From NCBI GenBank assembly GCA_900618425.1, contig UZAN01039928.1, positions 38,713 through 102,712 on the forward strand: 64,000 bases of DNA. Reading direction: 5' to 3'. The stretch's first letter is position 1; the number at the start of each line of letters is the position of its first letter. The position numbers were made by a program, and so were the translations under genes. Under the pieces are notes generated by a model, which did no database searches, was not told the DNA's origin, and saw nothing but the letters and a program-made list of their open reading frames with translations. Of this stretch, positions 1 to 10,755 are shown piece after piece. This stretch comes from Echinostoma caproni. Taxonomy: Eukaryota; Platyhelminthes; Trematoda; Plagiorchiida; Echinostomatidae.

Positions 1-2219
1 CGGGTGCGAAACGAGGTGCAGTGAATAGGCAAGGTTCACACTGGGAAACCATCCACTGAAATCCGACCCAAACGTACAGAATGAATACACTAATCAAAAT
101 TTGAAACGAAGGCCCTAGAGAAGTGCATAACAAGGTGTGTACATGTGAAACATTATTTTAAACAGCCCAGAAGAATAACAGTGATCCCGGTTTGGGCTGA
201 AAAATTGACAAATCAAATGAGTAATATTTTTTCCGTTACTTAAATTTTATTTCTATTCTCCGCAAATTGTAACAAAACTAAACAGGTAGTCTGACTAACA
301 CCTTTCGGATGGATAGATCACGTGAATTTGGTATTCACTATGACACTATTGTATTTTCATGGCCCGATCCGGATTTTCAAATCAGTTTAGATTTTGATGA
401 ACCAACCGGCATCGTTGTTTAGATTTAAAGTAGAACTGATTCAGGGATGCGAAGTTTGGACTGTGAGAAACTACTATTCTCTATATATTGTTTGCAAAAC
501 GTTTGGGGGCGAACATTTTTCAAGAAATCCAGCATCCGAAAAAGTGTATATTGAAAATAAGCTACCTGAACTGATACAAATCCATCCAGTCAAGAAGTTA
601 AACGACCGTTCACCCAGATTCGTCCATTGTATTCATTCAATTAAACGATTTAAGATTCACACTGGCTATTGGTGTTGACATTCAACGAAAACCAGTTTAT
701 ATGAGTCCAGGTTAAGAACTTGAGGCAAAACTGATGAAACGACTCATAGGAAAACACACAAAATTGAAACCGATTACCTTTCATATAGGGCAAGTCACCA
801 AACGGAACTAAGTTAGAATATTTGATTGTTTTCAAATATCCTTCAAGCAACTAGTAGTGGACAGGTTTTGTCTAAGTTAATTCAATATCAGATTCACACG
901 GAGCGTCTTCGTAAATCAAATCGTGGAACAAAATGAACCACATCAAAATCTCAGAGATTCGCATCCAAATCATTTTGGGGATCACGATCTCATTAAGATG
1001 AATACTGATAACGTAACCGTCAGCGTCGACCGAACACATGCAAAAACGTGACAGATAAGCCGATCAAGTCTTTGATTTCTGTTAAGTCTTGTTTGTGTGT
1101 GAATGTGGCTATTTATGGTAATTATAGTACGCACTGATCACAAAGTATCAATCACGAATTAGAAATCACAGATTAGCAATCACGGACGCAACGTAAGCAC
1201 TGGATCACACTGGTACTTGCACGCAATATCCCACGGAGCAGACAAGAGAAGAAAAAGCCACAGGAATAACAGTTTGTTTATTGAAAGAAATCAGGGAGAT
1301 TACATAATATGTATAAAACAAGTTAATTGGTCATCCAAGCCTCTGCCAATCGCGTGCCAGTATTTCTGACACTGTTTAGCTTATGTTTGGGCCGCACAGT
1401 TTCTTATTGGTTGATACAATCGGCCTATGGTTTGTAGTCCAGAAGCTGTGACACGTACGCGCATTGCTGACATCATCCGGGAAGCTTGATTCATTACAGT
1501 TCTCTGAAAACTGTAACGTGTCGCTCCGTGGTGTGCGTCATCTCGTAGGCCAGGATCACCACACTATCTTTAGACCAGTTCAACGTAAACACCGGACACA
1601 GCATTCATTTAGTGACCTTGAGGTTATACTGAAGAAGCTTCTTAAAAGTTATCCTAAACGGTGAACGGTGTTCTCCACGAAGTGGCTGGAGTTTACAAGC
1701 TTTCTGGTGCTCAAGGAACCTTAGACCAATACACCCTCCAGTTACACTGCTAAACATCACTTGATGTGAATATCACAGAAAAATTAACAATAGCAACAAT
1801 GGTTGACAATAAGCATTTAATGTGTGAACCCTTTACACCAGGTAGTTTCTGACTGTGGATAAATCGGTATTGATCTGTTTGAGTTTTAGCAGAGTAGGAG
1901 GAAATATCGCCACGTGATCATCAAGGCCAACCTTGACTCCAGTCGTTCCGAGCAAAAAATCAATCGACAGCCCAATCGTTTGTGCTTAGACGTTTGGTGG
2001 CTTTTATTACGTGGAAATATTTAAAAGTATATTCCGGGTTCAGTTCTCCAATCACTGATTGATAATAGTGGACTGAAAATCCGTTGATTACAATGTAGTA
2101 ATAATTGGGTCTGATTCATTTCCATACACACACAGCTCGTTTTTTGAATGGATACCCCAGCCGGAGGCGAGATACAGTCCAAGCCCATTTAGTTAATGTG
2201 GTTTTCATTTTCTCCACAG
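1..2219. other. No gene recognised
   Basis: AT-rich single-copy-looking sequence. The ORFs at 394-678 (+), 650-850 (-) and 1464-1664 (+) have no flanking splice signals and no recognisable domain, so they look like chance ORFs. No repeat family was recognised here. Confidence 0.5.
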
Positions 2220-2268
2220 ACTACATTCGAGCCCGATGAAACTACATGCTTGCAGACCATTAATAACG
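2220..2268 (+). CDS. Candidate small exon, possibly 5' part of gene 1
   Basis: A strong acceptor (pyrimidine run ending in CTCCACAG) is followed by 49 nt open in the frame TTFEPDETTCLQTINN plus one base. It ends before GTGAAAAT, a moderate donor. One other frame is also open, so the frame is chosen on texture. One leftover base would fit a two-base start at 10716, which in turn would fit the alternative start of the 13.25-kb exon, so it could be an N-terminal exon of gene 1. It is short and unsupported by homology, so it may be a chance acceptor-donor pair. Confidence 0.28.
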
Positions 2269-5200
2269 GTGAAAATGTCAATTGATGTTTCAATTAGGCT
2301 TACACGTAGGAAGTTACAACGAACTGTGGAATTTCGTGCACAACTAAACTTCCACACCCCGCTCTTGTTAGGACGACGCATGAAGGAGTCATGTGTAGGT
2401 CATATGTGCCGCTTAAAAGGTGTTTCGGTTATGTCTATCGCAATCCCGTGGACGTTGTACATAATTTTCTAGGAGACCCGTAACGGCCACATGTTTGAAA
2501 TAACAAAGAATCTGAGGCATTTCTTTGATAGTGTAAGATGATTCTGCTGTCGCCGGTCGAAAAGTACATTATCGTACGCATTTTAGTTTTCGTAGTTTAC
2601 CTGATCAGCAAAAACGACCGAGCATAAAAATGCTTGTTAATGCCGAATAATGAGCGGGTATTTTGGGTTTTAATTTTGGAGGCATTCACATTGAGGTATT
2701 TGAGCTGATTTATCGCTTCGTGATGTGAATGTTAGATCAGATTGGTTTCGTATGTGGAAACATTGTATCGTGTCATGTGGAACACAGCTGAAGTTTCATC
2801 GTGTGAATCTGCACCTTTTCTTGATTTCACAGTGTTGATGTGTAAAACGTAGAATATGAATGGGGTGAACAGGACAGGAGATGTCAATCCAAAGGTGAAC
2901 TTGCTTCAATGAGCGTCCTGCAGAGCTGGGCATTTGTATCTGATACAATGTTATTGATTTTCTCCAATTACGCAGCCTGATATCGTCAATGGGTTCCACA
3001 GATTTGGTAACTTTTCACTTTATACATTTGTGTTATACCAGATTGTGTCTGAGTCACTGATAATTAGGTGTTCTCTACAGGTGACACAAATCATTCAGTT
3101 GTAAACTGACATAATTGACACAATACTTATGTATATTGATCATTGCTGATGACCTGTGGGGATAGAACAGTAACTGCGGATAGTTCACACATCTTCCTGT
3201 GTTGGCTAACTGTGTTATTGTTTGTAGATGCGTAAGATCAGCTCAACGAAGAGTGTTTATTGGACTAGGAATAGTGTTTGTTCGTTAAAATTTTGCGTAA
3301 AAAAGCAACCAAACTTTTAGAGAACTGCTTGGTCTGTTGGTCCCTTGATGAAATTAAACTTGCGGGCATCCTCGGATCGATTAGGGGTGTCTGATATAAA
3401 AACTGAAAGCAGTCTTCAGTTCCATCGTATTACCATCATCAGTCAATTTGAATGATACAGTTCTCTGCATTTGGACTTAGGCTAACTAGTCATTCGGTGA
3501 CACTGGTCCGGTGATGAAGGTCATCAACTTGTTGCCCCGGACGGCGGGTGTTCCAATCACCACCGATACCTGGCTTTCCTCATCTTCAGTCTATTATATG
3601 GACGCCCTCNACGCCCTCTGACCGACCGCTTTTCTGTTTCTTCAAATTGTATCATTTTTTATTCAAAAAAGGATTAAAAAGGATAAAAATATGAAAATAA
3701 TATAGAAAACATTGTTAAATACAGCTTTTAGAGCATTCATGTGTTGACTAGTCAATGAGTCTGTGAGTATTGGTTGAAGTGCATTCACACTTTGGGAAAA
3801 CAACGTGGACAAACATTAGAACAAACTGGTAAATAAGCAAACAAGGAGTCAGATGCTGTTCTCTTCGGTTTATGTCGATAGACTGTATCTAGTGTGGCAA
3901 TGGAGATATTACATCAGCCAGAGATTCCAGAGAGCAATCGCTTTGATTTCAGACATCGGCAATTCCATTTCTCCGACCGTCTCAAGACGACGAGGGCACA
4001 TCGATTTACGGTTGTCTGGCAATTTGGTGATTTCCATTGCATCTTTGTCCATTCGATGATCGTTGTTCATATCGTCCACTTTGATTGCCCACATCGTGAA
4101 ATGAGTTCTCGTTTGCACATTAAAGTCACTTCGCCTATTCAGTTTATTTGTGTGTGAATAAATGGAGAAACAATTTATTAGGAATAAAAACAGTACCGAT
4201 GGCTTGACTTTGTTTGTGAAACAAGGTAAACACCTGTTAAAGAATGTGTACTTACTCAGTTAACTTCTATGGACACCGGTCAAATGCCGAAGTGGAAAAT
4301 TATTTCCATTGCACTGCTCGTGGCTAATGGTCTGCACCATCCGTGCCAGATAGACTAGGGCAAAAATCAACGTAACTAACTAGGTGCAATTTGTTTGCAA
4401 AGATTGCATCGGCCAGTATGATTCTTGCGGCAGAAAACCATATCAGTTTATTCCACAGTAGTTACCAGATTGTTTGCCTACCTTGTTCTATTTAAAAGTA
4501 ATTAGTGCATAACAGAAGCATTTCCTTGGCCGACATATTTCATCCATTTTTCCTCTCCGAGCAAATAAATTGCTGGCAATGTTTAACTAATCACACGTTT
4601 GAACTTCAAACAACAAAATGCTTAAAGAGATGTATTACAGTGTTACATACCTAATCGTATGTATGCATATTATTAGTACATGTTCTTATAGATTATATTC
4701 AACACCGGGATACAACAGACAACTGCAGAGTGGCAGCAACAAACTAAGATGTATACATGTATACGCCATAGTTAGCACATGAATGACTCCATTCCATTAA
4801 TGTGGAATGGCATAAGTGAACAATCATGCAGCCGTTCGCCTTGCTGCAAATTTTTATAATACTCAAATGTGCTGCCCAGAGGAGTATTTATTGATCACCC
4901 TTGAGTTTGGGCTGCCATGCTTGATTCACTGTTCTCGGTAGTTCCCTCGAGAAGGTGGCTTCGTTGGTTCTTCATCCATAGATAATGTAAGTGTGCATGC
5001 TGCCAACTATCATCCAGGTTACCGTGTTATCTAATTTACTCTTTACTCTTTACTTTAATTAGTAAGAGTATTCCTGCATTGCACTGATCAGTGCACAGTG
5101 GGATAGTTAATTCATCTCTGTCTTGAACACAGAGGAAAAAGTTTTCAAGAACATTTGGATTCCGGCAGTAATGGAGAGAATTTTATTTTTAAAATGCCAA

Positions 5201-5990
5201 TAACAATACTTCATCCATCCTACTTTACACTGGATGTTTCTAATTTTGAGCTGCAAATTTCAAAGTACTGCAAATTGTGTTTTAACCCTCAAAGTGGCAT
5301 GGATTCAAATCATGAAACAAGACAATTAGGCGGATTACAGTAGCACTTGGGAAGAAATGCCTTTCATCCATAGCAATATGAAAGAATGATAAAGAAAAGT
5401 GAGAGCCAGGTCGCACGAGTTCACCCGAAACCTAGGTAACATGCGAAAATATTCTTGCTCATGAGAACATAGATCACCGAATAAGCATGGTTTCGGTGCC
5501 GCAGCAACTGGCTAAGTACAACATAACATACATATGACGGAGATGAGAGCCAATGAGAACAGATACGCATACGTAAAAGAACTCGGGATTGACAATGAGT
5601 TGACCTAATTGTGGCATTTTGTATGATATTCATATGACAACGGTTGGACTTTATCTGAGTGATTGCCAAATCATGTGTAATGCAGATTCGAGTCGCATCG
5701 CACGTTGAAAATTTCCATCTCCCGTAATCACCCCACTCCAAATGGAGCAGACAGCTGATAGTTCCATTCGCGGTGAACGATTAACTTCATAAATTACGGT
5801 ATATTAATCAAAACATCGTTTTTTGCCCAGTTTTGACTAACAAAAAGAATTCAGTCGGAAACCGTCAGCGTAAATTCATTTGAACCTGTCCTTCATATAC
5901 GTCAGTTTCAATACGTGTCAAGAACATTGGTACCACTGAACTTCTGTTGTTTGTTTATTCCTTACGTGAACTGTCTACCTTTAATGTCCT
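2269..5990. other. Intronic or intergenic DNA, no gene recognised
   Basis: About 3495-3590 resembles a decayed copy of the tRNA-derived SINE family seen at 26.05 and 54.41 kb (shared run GGTCATCAACTTGT). A single N lies at about 3610. A small inverted repeat (CCATTCCA / TGGAATGG) lies at about 4790. No exon could be supported. Confidence 0.4.
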
Positions 5991-5992
5991 TT

Positions 5993-6208
5993 TCAATTAA
6001 TATATATATCCAAAAGGCAATACGGTAAAGATGCATTCGAGGCGTTAACAGCTGGCATATCACCATCGTGATGCGGAGGAGAAATGGGTAACTGGTCCAT
6101 GGCATCCCTAGGGGCTACAGATATTCCGCTGGTGTGTGTTTGTGTGTGTGAACGACGGTTCAAGTCCACAGTCAGTGGAAACCGCCAATCACGTTCATTT
6201 GGGAACAC
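5993..6208 (-). CDS. Candidate minus-strand exon, unknown product
   Basis: On the minus strand a pyrimidine-rich stretch (GGTTTTATTTTCCAG, then a second AG ten bases on) leads into an open frame that includes NERDWRFPLTVDLNRRSH and DAMDQLPISPPHHDGD and closes at a stop at 5993. The texture looks coding. However, the central (ACAC)n part comes from a short CA-type repeat, and no strong donor is visible. It may be a terminal exon, or chance. No family was recognised. Confidence 0.22.
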   Translation of the reverse strand: MFPNERDWRFPLTVDLNRRSHTQTHTSGISVAPRDAMDQLPISPPHHDGDMPAVNASNASLPYCLLDIYIN

Positions 6209-6661
6209 CTGTTATACTCTGGAAAATAAAACCTGGAGCCGAACACAGAATCACAACTAAATTCATGCCTTTTGCATTCGGTGACAGGTGAAAAAAAATC
6301 AAGAAAAATAAAACATTTCCCCTCCACACCGAGAAATAATTTCTCTCTCAGTTTGTGCTTGTTTACGTGTACCGGTTTAGTCTCTCATCTGGGGTCGCAT
6401 CCGACTCAACCGTAAACAGGAAAAACAACATCCACACCGAAAAATTTGTGTGAATCAGTCAATGACAAGTGACCGAGGATGGAAGGCATTTCACAATATT
6501 TTTGTTTCGTGACGTGGTTTCAAACCGAAAAATGTGTTCTTGTTGTTCCAATGCCATCGTCTGATCCATGCAATTCTTAATTGTATGCGTGAAACGTTTT
6601 TTTATTCTGTTCTACCCGTTCCACCCCCTTCATTGCACATGTGTCATTCCCGTGAGCATGC

Positions 6662-6710
<49 letters not shown>
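6662..6710. repeat. (TGT)n microsatellite
   Basis: About 16 uninterrupted TGT/GTT units. They create artefactual poly-Val and poly-Leu ORFs on the plus strand. Confidence 0.95.
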
Positions 6711-6801
6711 ATCCCTTGTCGCCCAGAGTACGTTTCTTTTTTCTTCATTTCATACCCCTCGGTCATCTGGAGCGGTAGTTTGTACTCTTATCTAAACATC
6801 C

Positions 6802-6823
6802 GCACACACACACACACACACAC
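6802..6823. repeat. (CA)n microsatellite
   Basis: About 11 CA units, 90 bases after the TGT tract. Confidence 0.95.
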
Positions 6824-7184
6824 CGCCCCCCTCCTCAGCACACTCACACACGTTCGATAGTTAAAAAACAACGAGAATGGCAAAAGATGTAATTGGTTCA
6901 AAATTTCATTCTGCGGACAGAATACTTCACTTCTGGTGGTGGTACAATTGAGGATGGAATAAAGCATGGGATGGGAGCGCACGGTCCAAATTTTGACACT
7001 ATTTTAGAACACGATAATTACTCATATATGCACCTGAACACATCAACATTTCAAACTGTAATCCGTCACAAAACATAACATATCGATCAACCTGGCGAGG
7101 ATGAACACGTATGGCTTATTCAGAACTGGTGGAATCCATTTTTTTACCCACGTAAACCAGATAATAGTAACTATCTCTTAACAG

Positions 7185-7446
7185 ATTAAGGCTGCCCCAA
7201 GACAGACTAAACAAAAATTGTCTTAAGCAAGTGATCGATACGGCAGAGGAAAAACTCAATCTCATTTCGAACATTGAGGCAGTCTGTGGAGTCACCAGAT
7301 GGACTGCTTACCATTCAACTACAAGACTTCGCACGACTATATATTTACTTGGGATGTTACTGTGTCCAATTCAGTTCAGTTCAGTTCTCACAGCACGAAT
7401 TGTGGCTCTTGCCAGTCGAGCGTCCAGATTGGTGTGTTGTCGGTGA
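7185..7446 (+). CDS. Candidate exon, unknown product
   Basis: After an acceptor-like CTATCTCTTAACAG, a frame starting with one partial base reads through KQVIDTAEEKLNLISNIEA and stays open to a stop near 7446. The first 30 codons look coding. The later part runs into TTCAG repeats and looks random. No good donor follows the coding-like part, and the phase does not fit the gene 1 chain. It may be a decayed repeat. Confidence 0.18.
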
Positions 7447-7544
7447 GTTTCCTTGGCTTCCAACACTTCGATATGCAATTGTTCTGAAAGACAGAAATAT
7501 GTGGTGCAGTATCACATCCCTTGTGGTTAGGTTATAGTTGGTAC

Positions 7545-8004
7545 TAAACGCTTACCTCAGGGAAAACCGCTATCCAACATTCATCAAGTGCCTTTTTAAA
7601 AGCAACCACAGTACTGCAACTTACCACTGCCAGCGCCAACCAGTTCCACAACGGAAAAAGGTTGCTCTCAGTTGCAGCCTGGAGTGGCTTCTCTGCAAAC
7701 GTAAGTAATGTCCCCGCGTGCCTCTATGCGGAACCCACGAGAACAGGTCATCAAACCTAAGACCTGACATATCCTTGACGATCTTAAATGTTTCGATTAG
7801 GTCTCCTCTCATCCGCCTCCGTGTAAGGGAGAACATATTTAAATCTCTGAGCCGCTGTTCATAGCTCTTCCCCCGTTGCCCAGCTATCATTCTCATGGCT
7901 AGATGTTGAACCCTCTCTAAGGTATCGACGTCCTTCCTAAAGATCGGAGCCCAAGCCTGCACACAATATTCCAGATGCGGACGGACGATGCTTTTGTAAA
8001 GGGG
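7545..8004 (-). mobile_element. 5'-truncated non-LTR retrotransposon (LINE, second family), C-terminal end
   Basis: On the minus strand the element begins inside the C-terminal region of a non-LTR polymerase. It reads YKSIVRPHLEYCVQAWAP, then TLERVQHLAMRMI and LRDLNMFSLTRRRMRGDLIE (7621-7962), blocks typical of Jockey/CR1-superfamily ORF2 C-termini. The usual final segment (FKKALDECWIAVFPE) appears near 7555-7600, but only after frame changes at about 7640, so the copy is dead. Its upstream end abuts the tail of another LINE at 8005, which suggests one element landed beside or inside the other. Frame and motif order are seen directly; assignment beyond the Jockey/CR1 group is inference. Confidence 0.8.
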
Positions 8005-8605
8005 AAAAAAGTCAAAGTCAAAGTTTTATTATGGGAAATACTTACAAGCGGTTGCTTTTCTAGTCCCATGGGATTTGGCACAGATGAATCGGTTCACAGT
8101 TCATACAAAGTAGATGAATGTCACAATTTGTCTTTTTTTCGTGCACTTCCACCGATGTTGAAATTTAAGACTTTTCAAAGCTCCATCCAGTTTGTCCTTG
8201 AATAAATCAATTGTGTGGCGTTAAAGAATCCCAAGTAATGCACATTCTGAGGGCGAATGAATAACACCGGCATTCTAGTTGGCATTTTTGGAGCAATAAT
8301 TTGAATGAGTGCCCCCCGCAGGTAAGGGTTTGGCGACAAGGAAAAGAGCGGTCTGAATTCTGCATTATTTGGTACACCAAGATCAAGTCTCCTCGAATTC
8401 AGTGATACTGTGTGGAATACAGTTGCAGTGCTTCCAGTCTTTCCTCATAACTCTTGAAACACAGTTCTTTGACCATTTTGGTGGCCATTCTTTATGGATG
8501 TTTCAGAATCTTCTGATCGCGTTGCAGCCATGGATTCCATGCTTGTCCTATAACAGTTTGGTTAGAATAGTGGAGTATTTACGGATGACTGTTTTCAGCA
8601 TAGAA
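8005..8605 (-). mobile_element. 5'-truncated CR1/Jockey-like LINE, copy 1 (3' end)
   Basis: The minus-strand 3' end is recognisable by AATAAAA followed by TTTGAC-type tail units (8005-8025). It shows interrupted similarity to the copy at 56952-58655: shared tail, a shared 'CCCATGGGATTTGG'-like block, and shared text around the Trp-Asn-Pro region (ATGGATTCCA at about 8530 versus 57490). It is also similar to the copy at 51950-52400. All frames are broken. It sits directly upstream (minus sense) of the second LINE family at 7545-8004. Confidence 0.75.
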
Positions 8606-9067
8606 AATGTATAAATCAAATAGTATATTTTGGACTTCATTAAATAATTCTATTCAACACGTGAGTGCCCAGCCCCGATTCTTGGTCTCTGTCATGTGTT
8701 AGTTTGCTGAATGTAGCGTAGAGTCTACGTTAGCGAAACTGTCTTGGTTGTTCTACACATCATTTTAAAGTATCCTATTAAGGTTTATTTTTTACAAGGC
8801 CTAATTATTGTGCTCCCGGTTTACTTCGTTAAACACTGCCAAAATGTTTGGGAACAAAGTGGGATCTCAAACAGACCAAAACAGAGTTTGATCAATTCAT
8901 CGTGATCAAAAAATATCTCGGAGATGATCTATTTAAACTTGTCAGATATTCCATTCTCAATGCCAGTGTTCTTCAGTTTTCGAACAGAAATTAAGCTCGA
9001 TCACCAGTTGACTCGGTTATCAGCAAACGCAAACACGCTGCATGTATCAGTTACGTTGAAATATCCG

Positions 9068-9100
<33 letters not shown>

Positions 9101-9360
9101 ACGTGAATGCATCTGGCCTTCACCGAAACCAGTATGCCGGACCGCATTGTTCGGTCAATTGGGATTGTGTGCTATGTGAAGGAATCCGAATGCCCGATCC
9201 AGTTATAAAGGCAGTGTAAAATGTAGAAGATCATAGATGCGTCCGGTGAAGGTCACTTGGATTTTGTGGATGCACGTGTGGTTACTAGGTTCTTGCACTG
9301 AATGCCTGGATAAATACCGAAGTTTTTTGAAAATGATGTGGAATGATTGTAGCTCGGGAT
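8606..9360. other. No gene recognised; contains (GT)n
   Basis: The only clear element is a (GT)n microsatellite at about 9067-9100 with one interruption at its left end. The ORF over it (8924-9106) is an artefact. Confidence 0.6.
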
Positions 9361-9364
9361 GTGG

Positions 9365-9460
9365 ATGTTGGTGTTGGTGAGTTCTCCGGGCAAGAAGTGT
9401 TGTTCGCAGACGTTTCGTCGGCAACATCATCAGTACGATTTCGGGGAAGCGTCAGTTCAG
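9365..9460 (-). mobile_element. Penelope-like or retrozyme-like repeat arm (minus copy)
   Basis: A minus-strand segment is homologous to plus-strand 9625-9720: shared TGACGCTTCC, then a CGAAACGTCTGCGAACAACA-type block, then GAACTCA. The two arms form an inverted pair about 170 bases apart. The shared CGAAACGTC core and the hammerhead fold in this arm are hallmarks of Penelope-like element termini. No reverse transcriptase or GIY-YIG domain was seen nearby, so this would be a solo terminal pair or a non-autonomous derivative. Confidence 0.55.
9404..9438 (-). ncRNA. Candidate minimal hammerhead ribozyme
   Basis: Read on the minus strand, 9438 to 9404, in order: stem I strand TCGTA; core CTGATGA; one extra U; stem II GTT / loop GCC / GAC; core GAAAC; GTC cleavage triplet; stem I strand TGCGA. 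Stem I pairs over five bases (one G-U). Stem II has three pairs (one G-U). Stem III is reduced to AC/GT with no loop, so it could only work as a dimer, as reported for Penelope-like and other short-stem-III hammerheads. Predicted self-cleavage lies between 9409 and 9408. The one-base insertion after CTGATGA departs from the strict consensus, so activity is uncertain. Confidence 0.5.
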
Positions 9461-9624
9461 AACCGGTTTGTGATTGATCTCGGAGAGCTGGTCGATCAAT
9501 GCAAAAATGAATGGTCACCATGAGAACGAAGCGGTCAGTCTAATTACAGCAAACGGTTGCTATCGGCCAATAGAATTAAAGGTACGCAAACAGTCAAAGA
9601 AAACTATATAAGTTCGATGCCACT

Positions 9625-9720
9625 GAGGAATGACGCTTCCTCGAAGTCACACTAATGATGATGCCTAGCTGGGCTACGAAACGTCTGCGAACAACACTTT
9701 CAGCTTGAAGAACTCATCAA
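9625..9720 (+). mobile_element. Penelope-like or retrozyme-like repeat arm (plus copy, degenerate hammerhead)
   Basis: This inverted partner of 9365-9460 keeps GAAAC, GTC and TGCGA (about 9678-9691). It has a longer stem II-like h hairpin (GCCT / AGCT / GGGC). The CTGATGA core is altered (CTAATGATGA) and stem I no longer pairs well, so it is probably inactive. A TATATAAG sequence lies about 20 bases upstream of the arm (9605-9612). Confidence 0.45.
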
Positions 9721-9724
9721 GTCG

Positions 9725-10715
9725 TTTGTGCACAATGTCTTTGCATGGTGACCGTTACTTGCATTGAGAGACGGTCATTAAGTGTTTTATCTCTAGGTTA
9801 TACGTGTCCGTCGATTGTCTGAGCGATTGGTCATTCCGAATGTTCACATTCCCTGAAATGAATATTTTGACACTGAGTTCGTTGTCCACTCATGTGGATA
9901 TAAGACGTGAAAAAGTCACTTGACGTGTCAGTTTTCCTCATTGAACCAAACACAAATGAATGACTATGGACAACTGTTGTTTTTTTACCTTTTCTAGAGT
10001 ACCTACATCAGTTTGTTGAGTTAGAACCGGCACCGCGAATGCAAACCGTTCACTCTATTCGATTCCCCAACTGTATCATTCAACGTTGGTAATATGCATT
10101 CCACATCGCTTATAAGTACGATTCGAGCAAATCCTCCTTTCTAAAATCGAGGTTTTCGATTGAACTCAAATCAGCTAAGCGGTTTCCTACTAGATACAGA
10201 CCACAAGCCAAATGTGCATTCCAGGAGCAAGTATTTTTAATTACATACTGACAGATTTATAACAACTTTCCCTCTTTGATATCATCTTGAAAGAAATGTC
10301 TAGTTGGGATAATTTTTTATGTTAGTGAATAGTGATACTAACTGAAATGAAGGTATTTGGTGATCTCCCGGAGGTTTATTTTTTAATGACACCAACATGT
10401 TTTGGTTTTGGCGAGTTTTTGCAGCGTTTGTTCTTACTACTGCATCAGCTACGGTCAGATAAGTCGTTCAGTGACAAGATGGCTCTGGGCGTTGTACCCG
10501 TCCTGAGCATATTTGGTAACCCACAAAAGCATAAATTCATTTGGCCGTATGATTTAATTGATCACAAAACTTGTTCATTTAAAATATACCTCTCCCTCTT
10601 CTAAGGAACGGAAGTCAATCGTGATCAGTTGCCTAAGATGTGTTTCTTGGGCGGGGACGTGGGAGGGCAACCATTGAGAATTGATCAACCTGTATTTTTT
10701 TCTGATGTAATTTAG
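9725..10715. other. No gene recognised
   Basis: AT-rich DNA without recognised repeats. The 10332-10604 (+) ORF has no splice signals or domain. Confidence 0.5.
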
Positions 10716-10755
10716 AGTACGCTAAATGCGTGTCACTTTGTCTGTGCATATCAAC
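10716..10755 (+). CDS. Candidate 40-nt exon, possibly gene 1
   Basis: An acceptor (TGATGTAATTTAG) and a strong donor (C|GTAAGTA) bracket 40 nt. The frame beginning after two bases reads YAKCVSLCLCIS with two leftover bases. This would join the 49-nt exon at 2220 upstream and the alternative acceptor at 13251 downstream without a stop. Another frame (STLNACHFVCAYQ) is also open. The Cys density hints at an extracellular segment, but the exon is too short to be certain. Confidence 0.3.

Noticed and set aside
6534..6860. ORFs with poly-Val/poly-Leu runs
   Set aside because: Pure translation of the (TGT)n tract.
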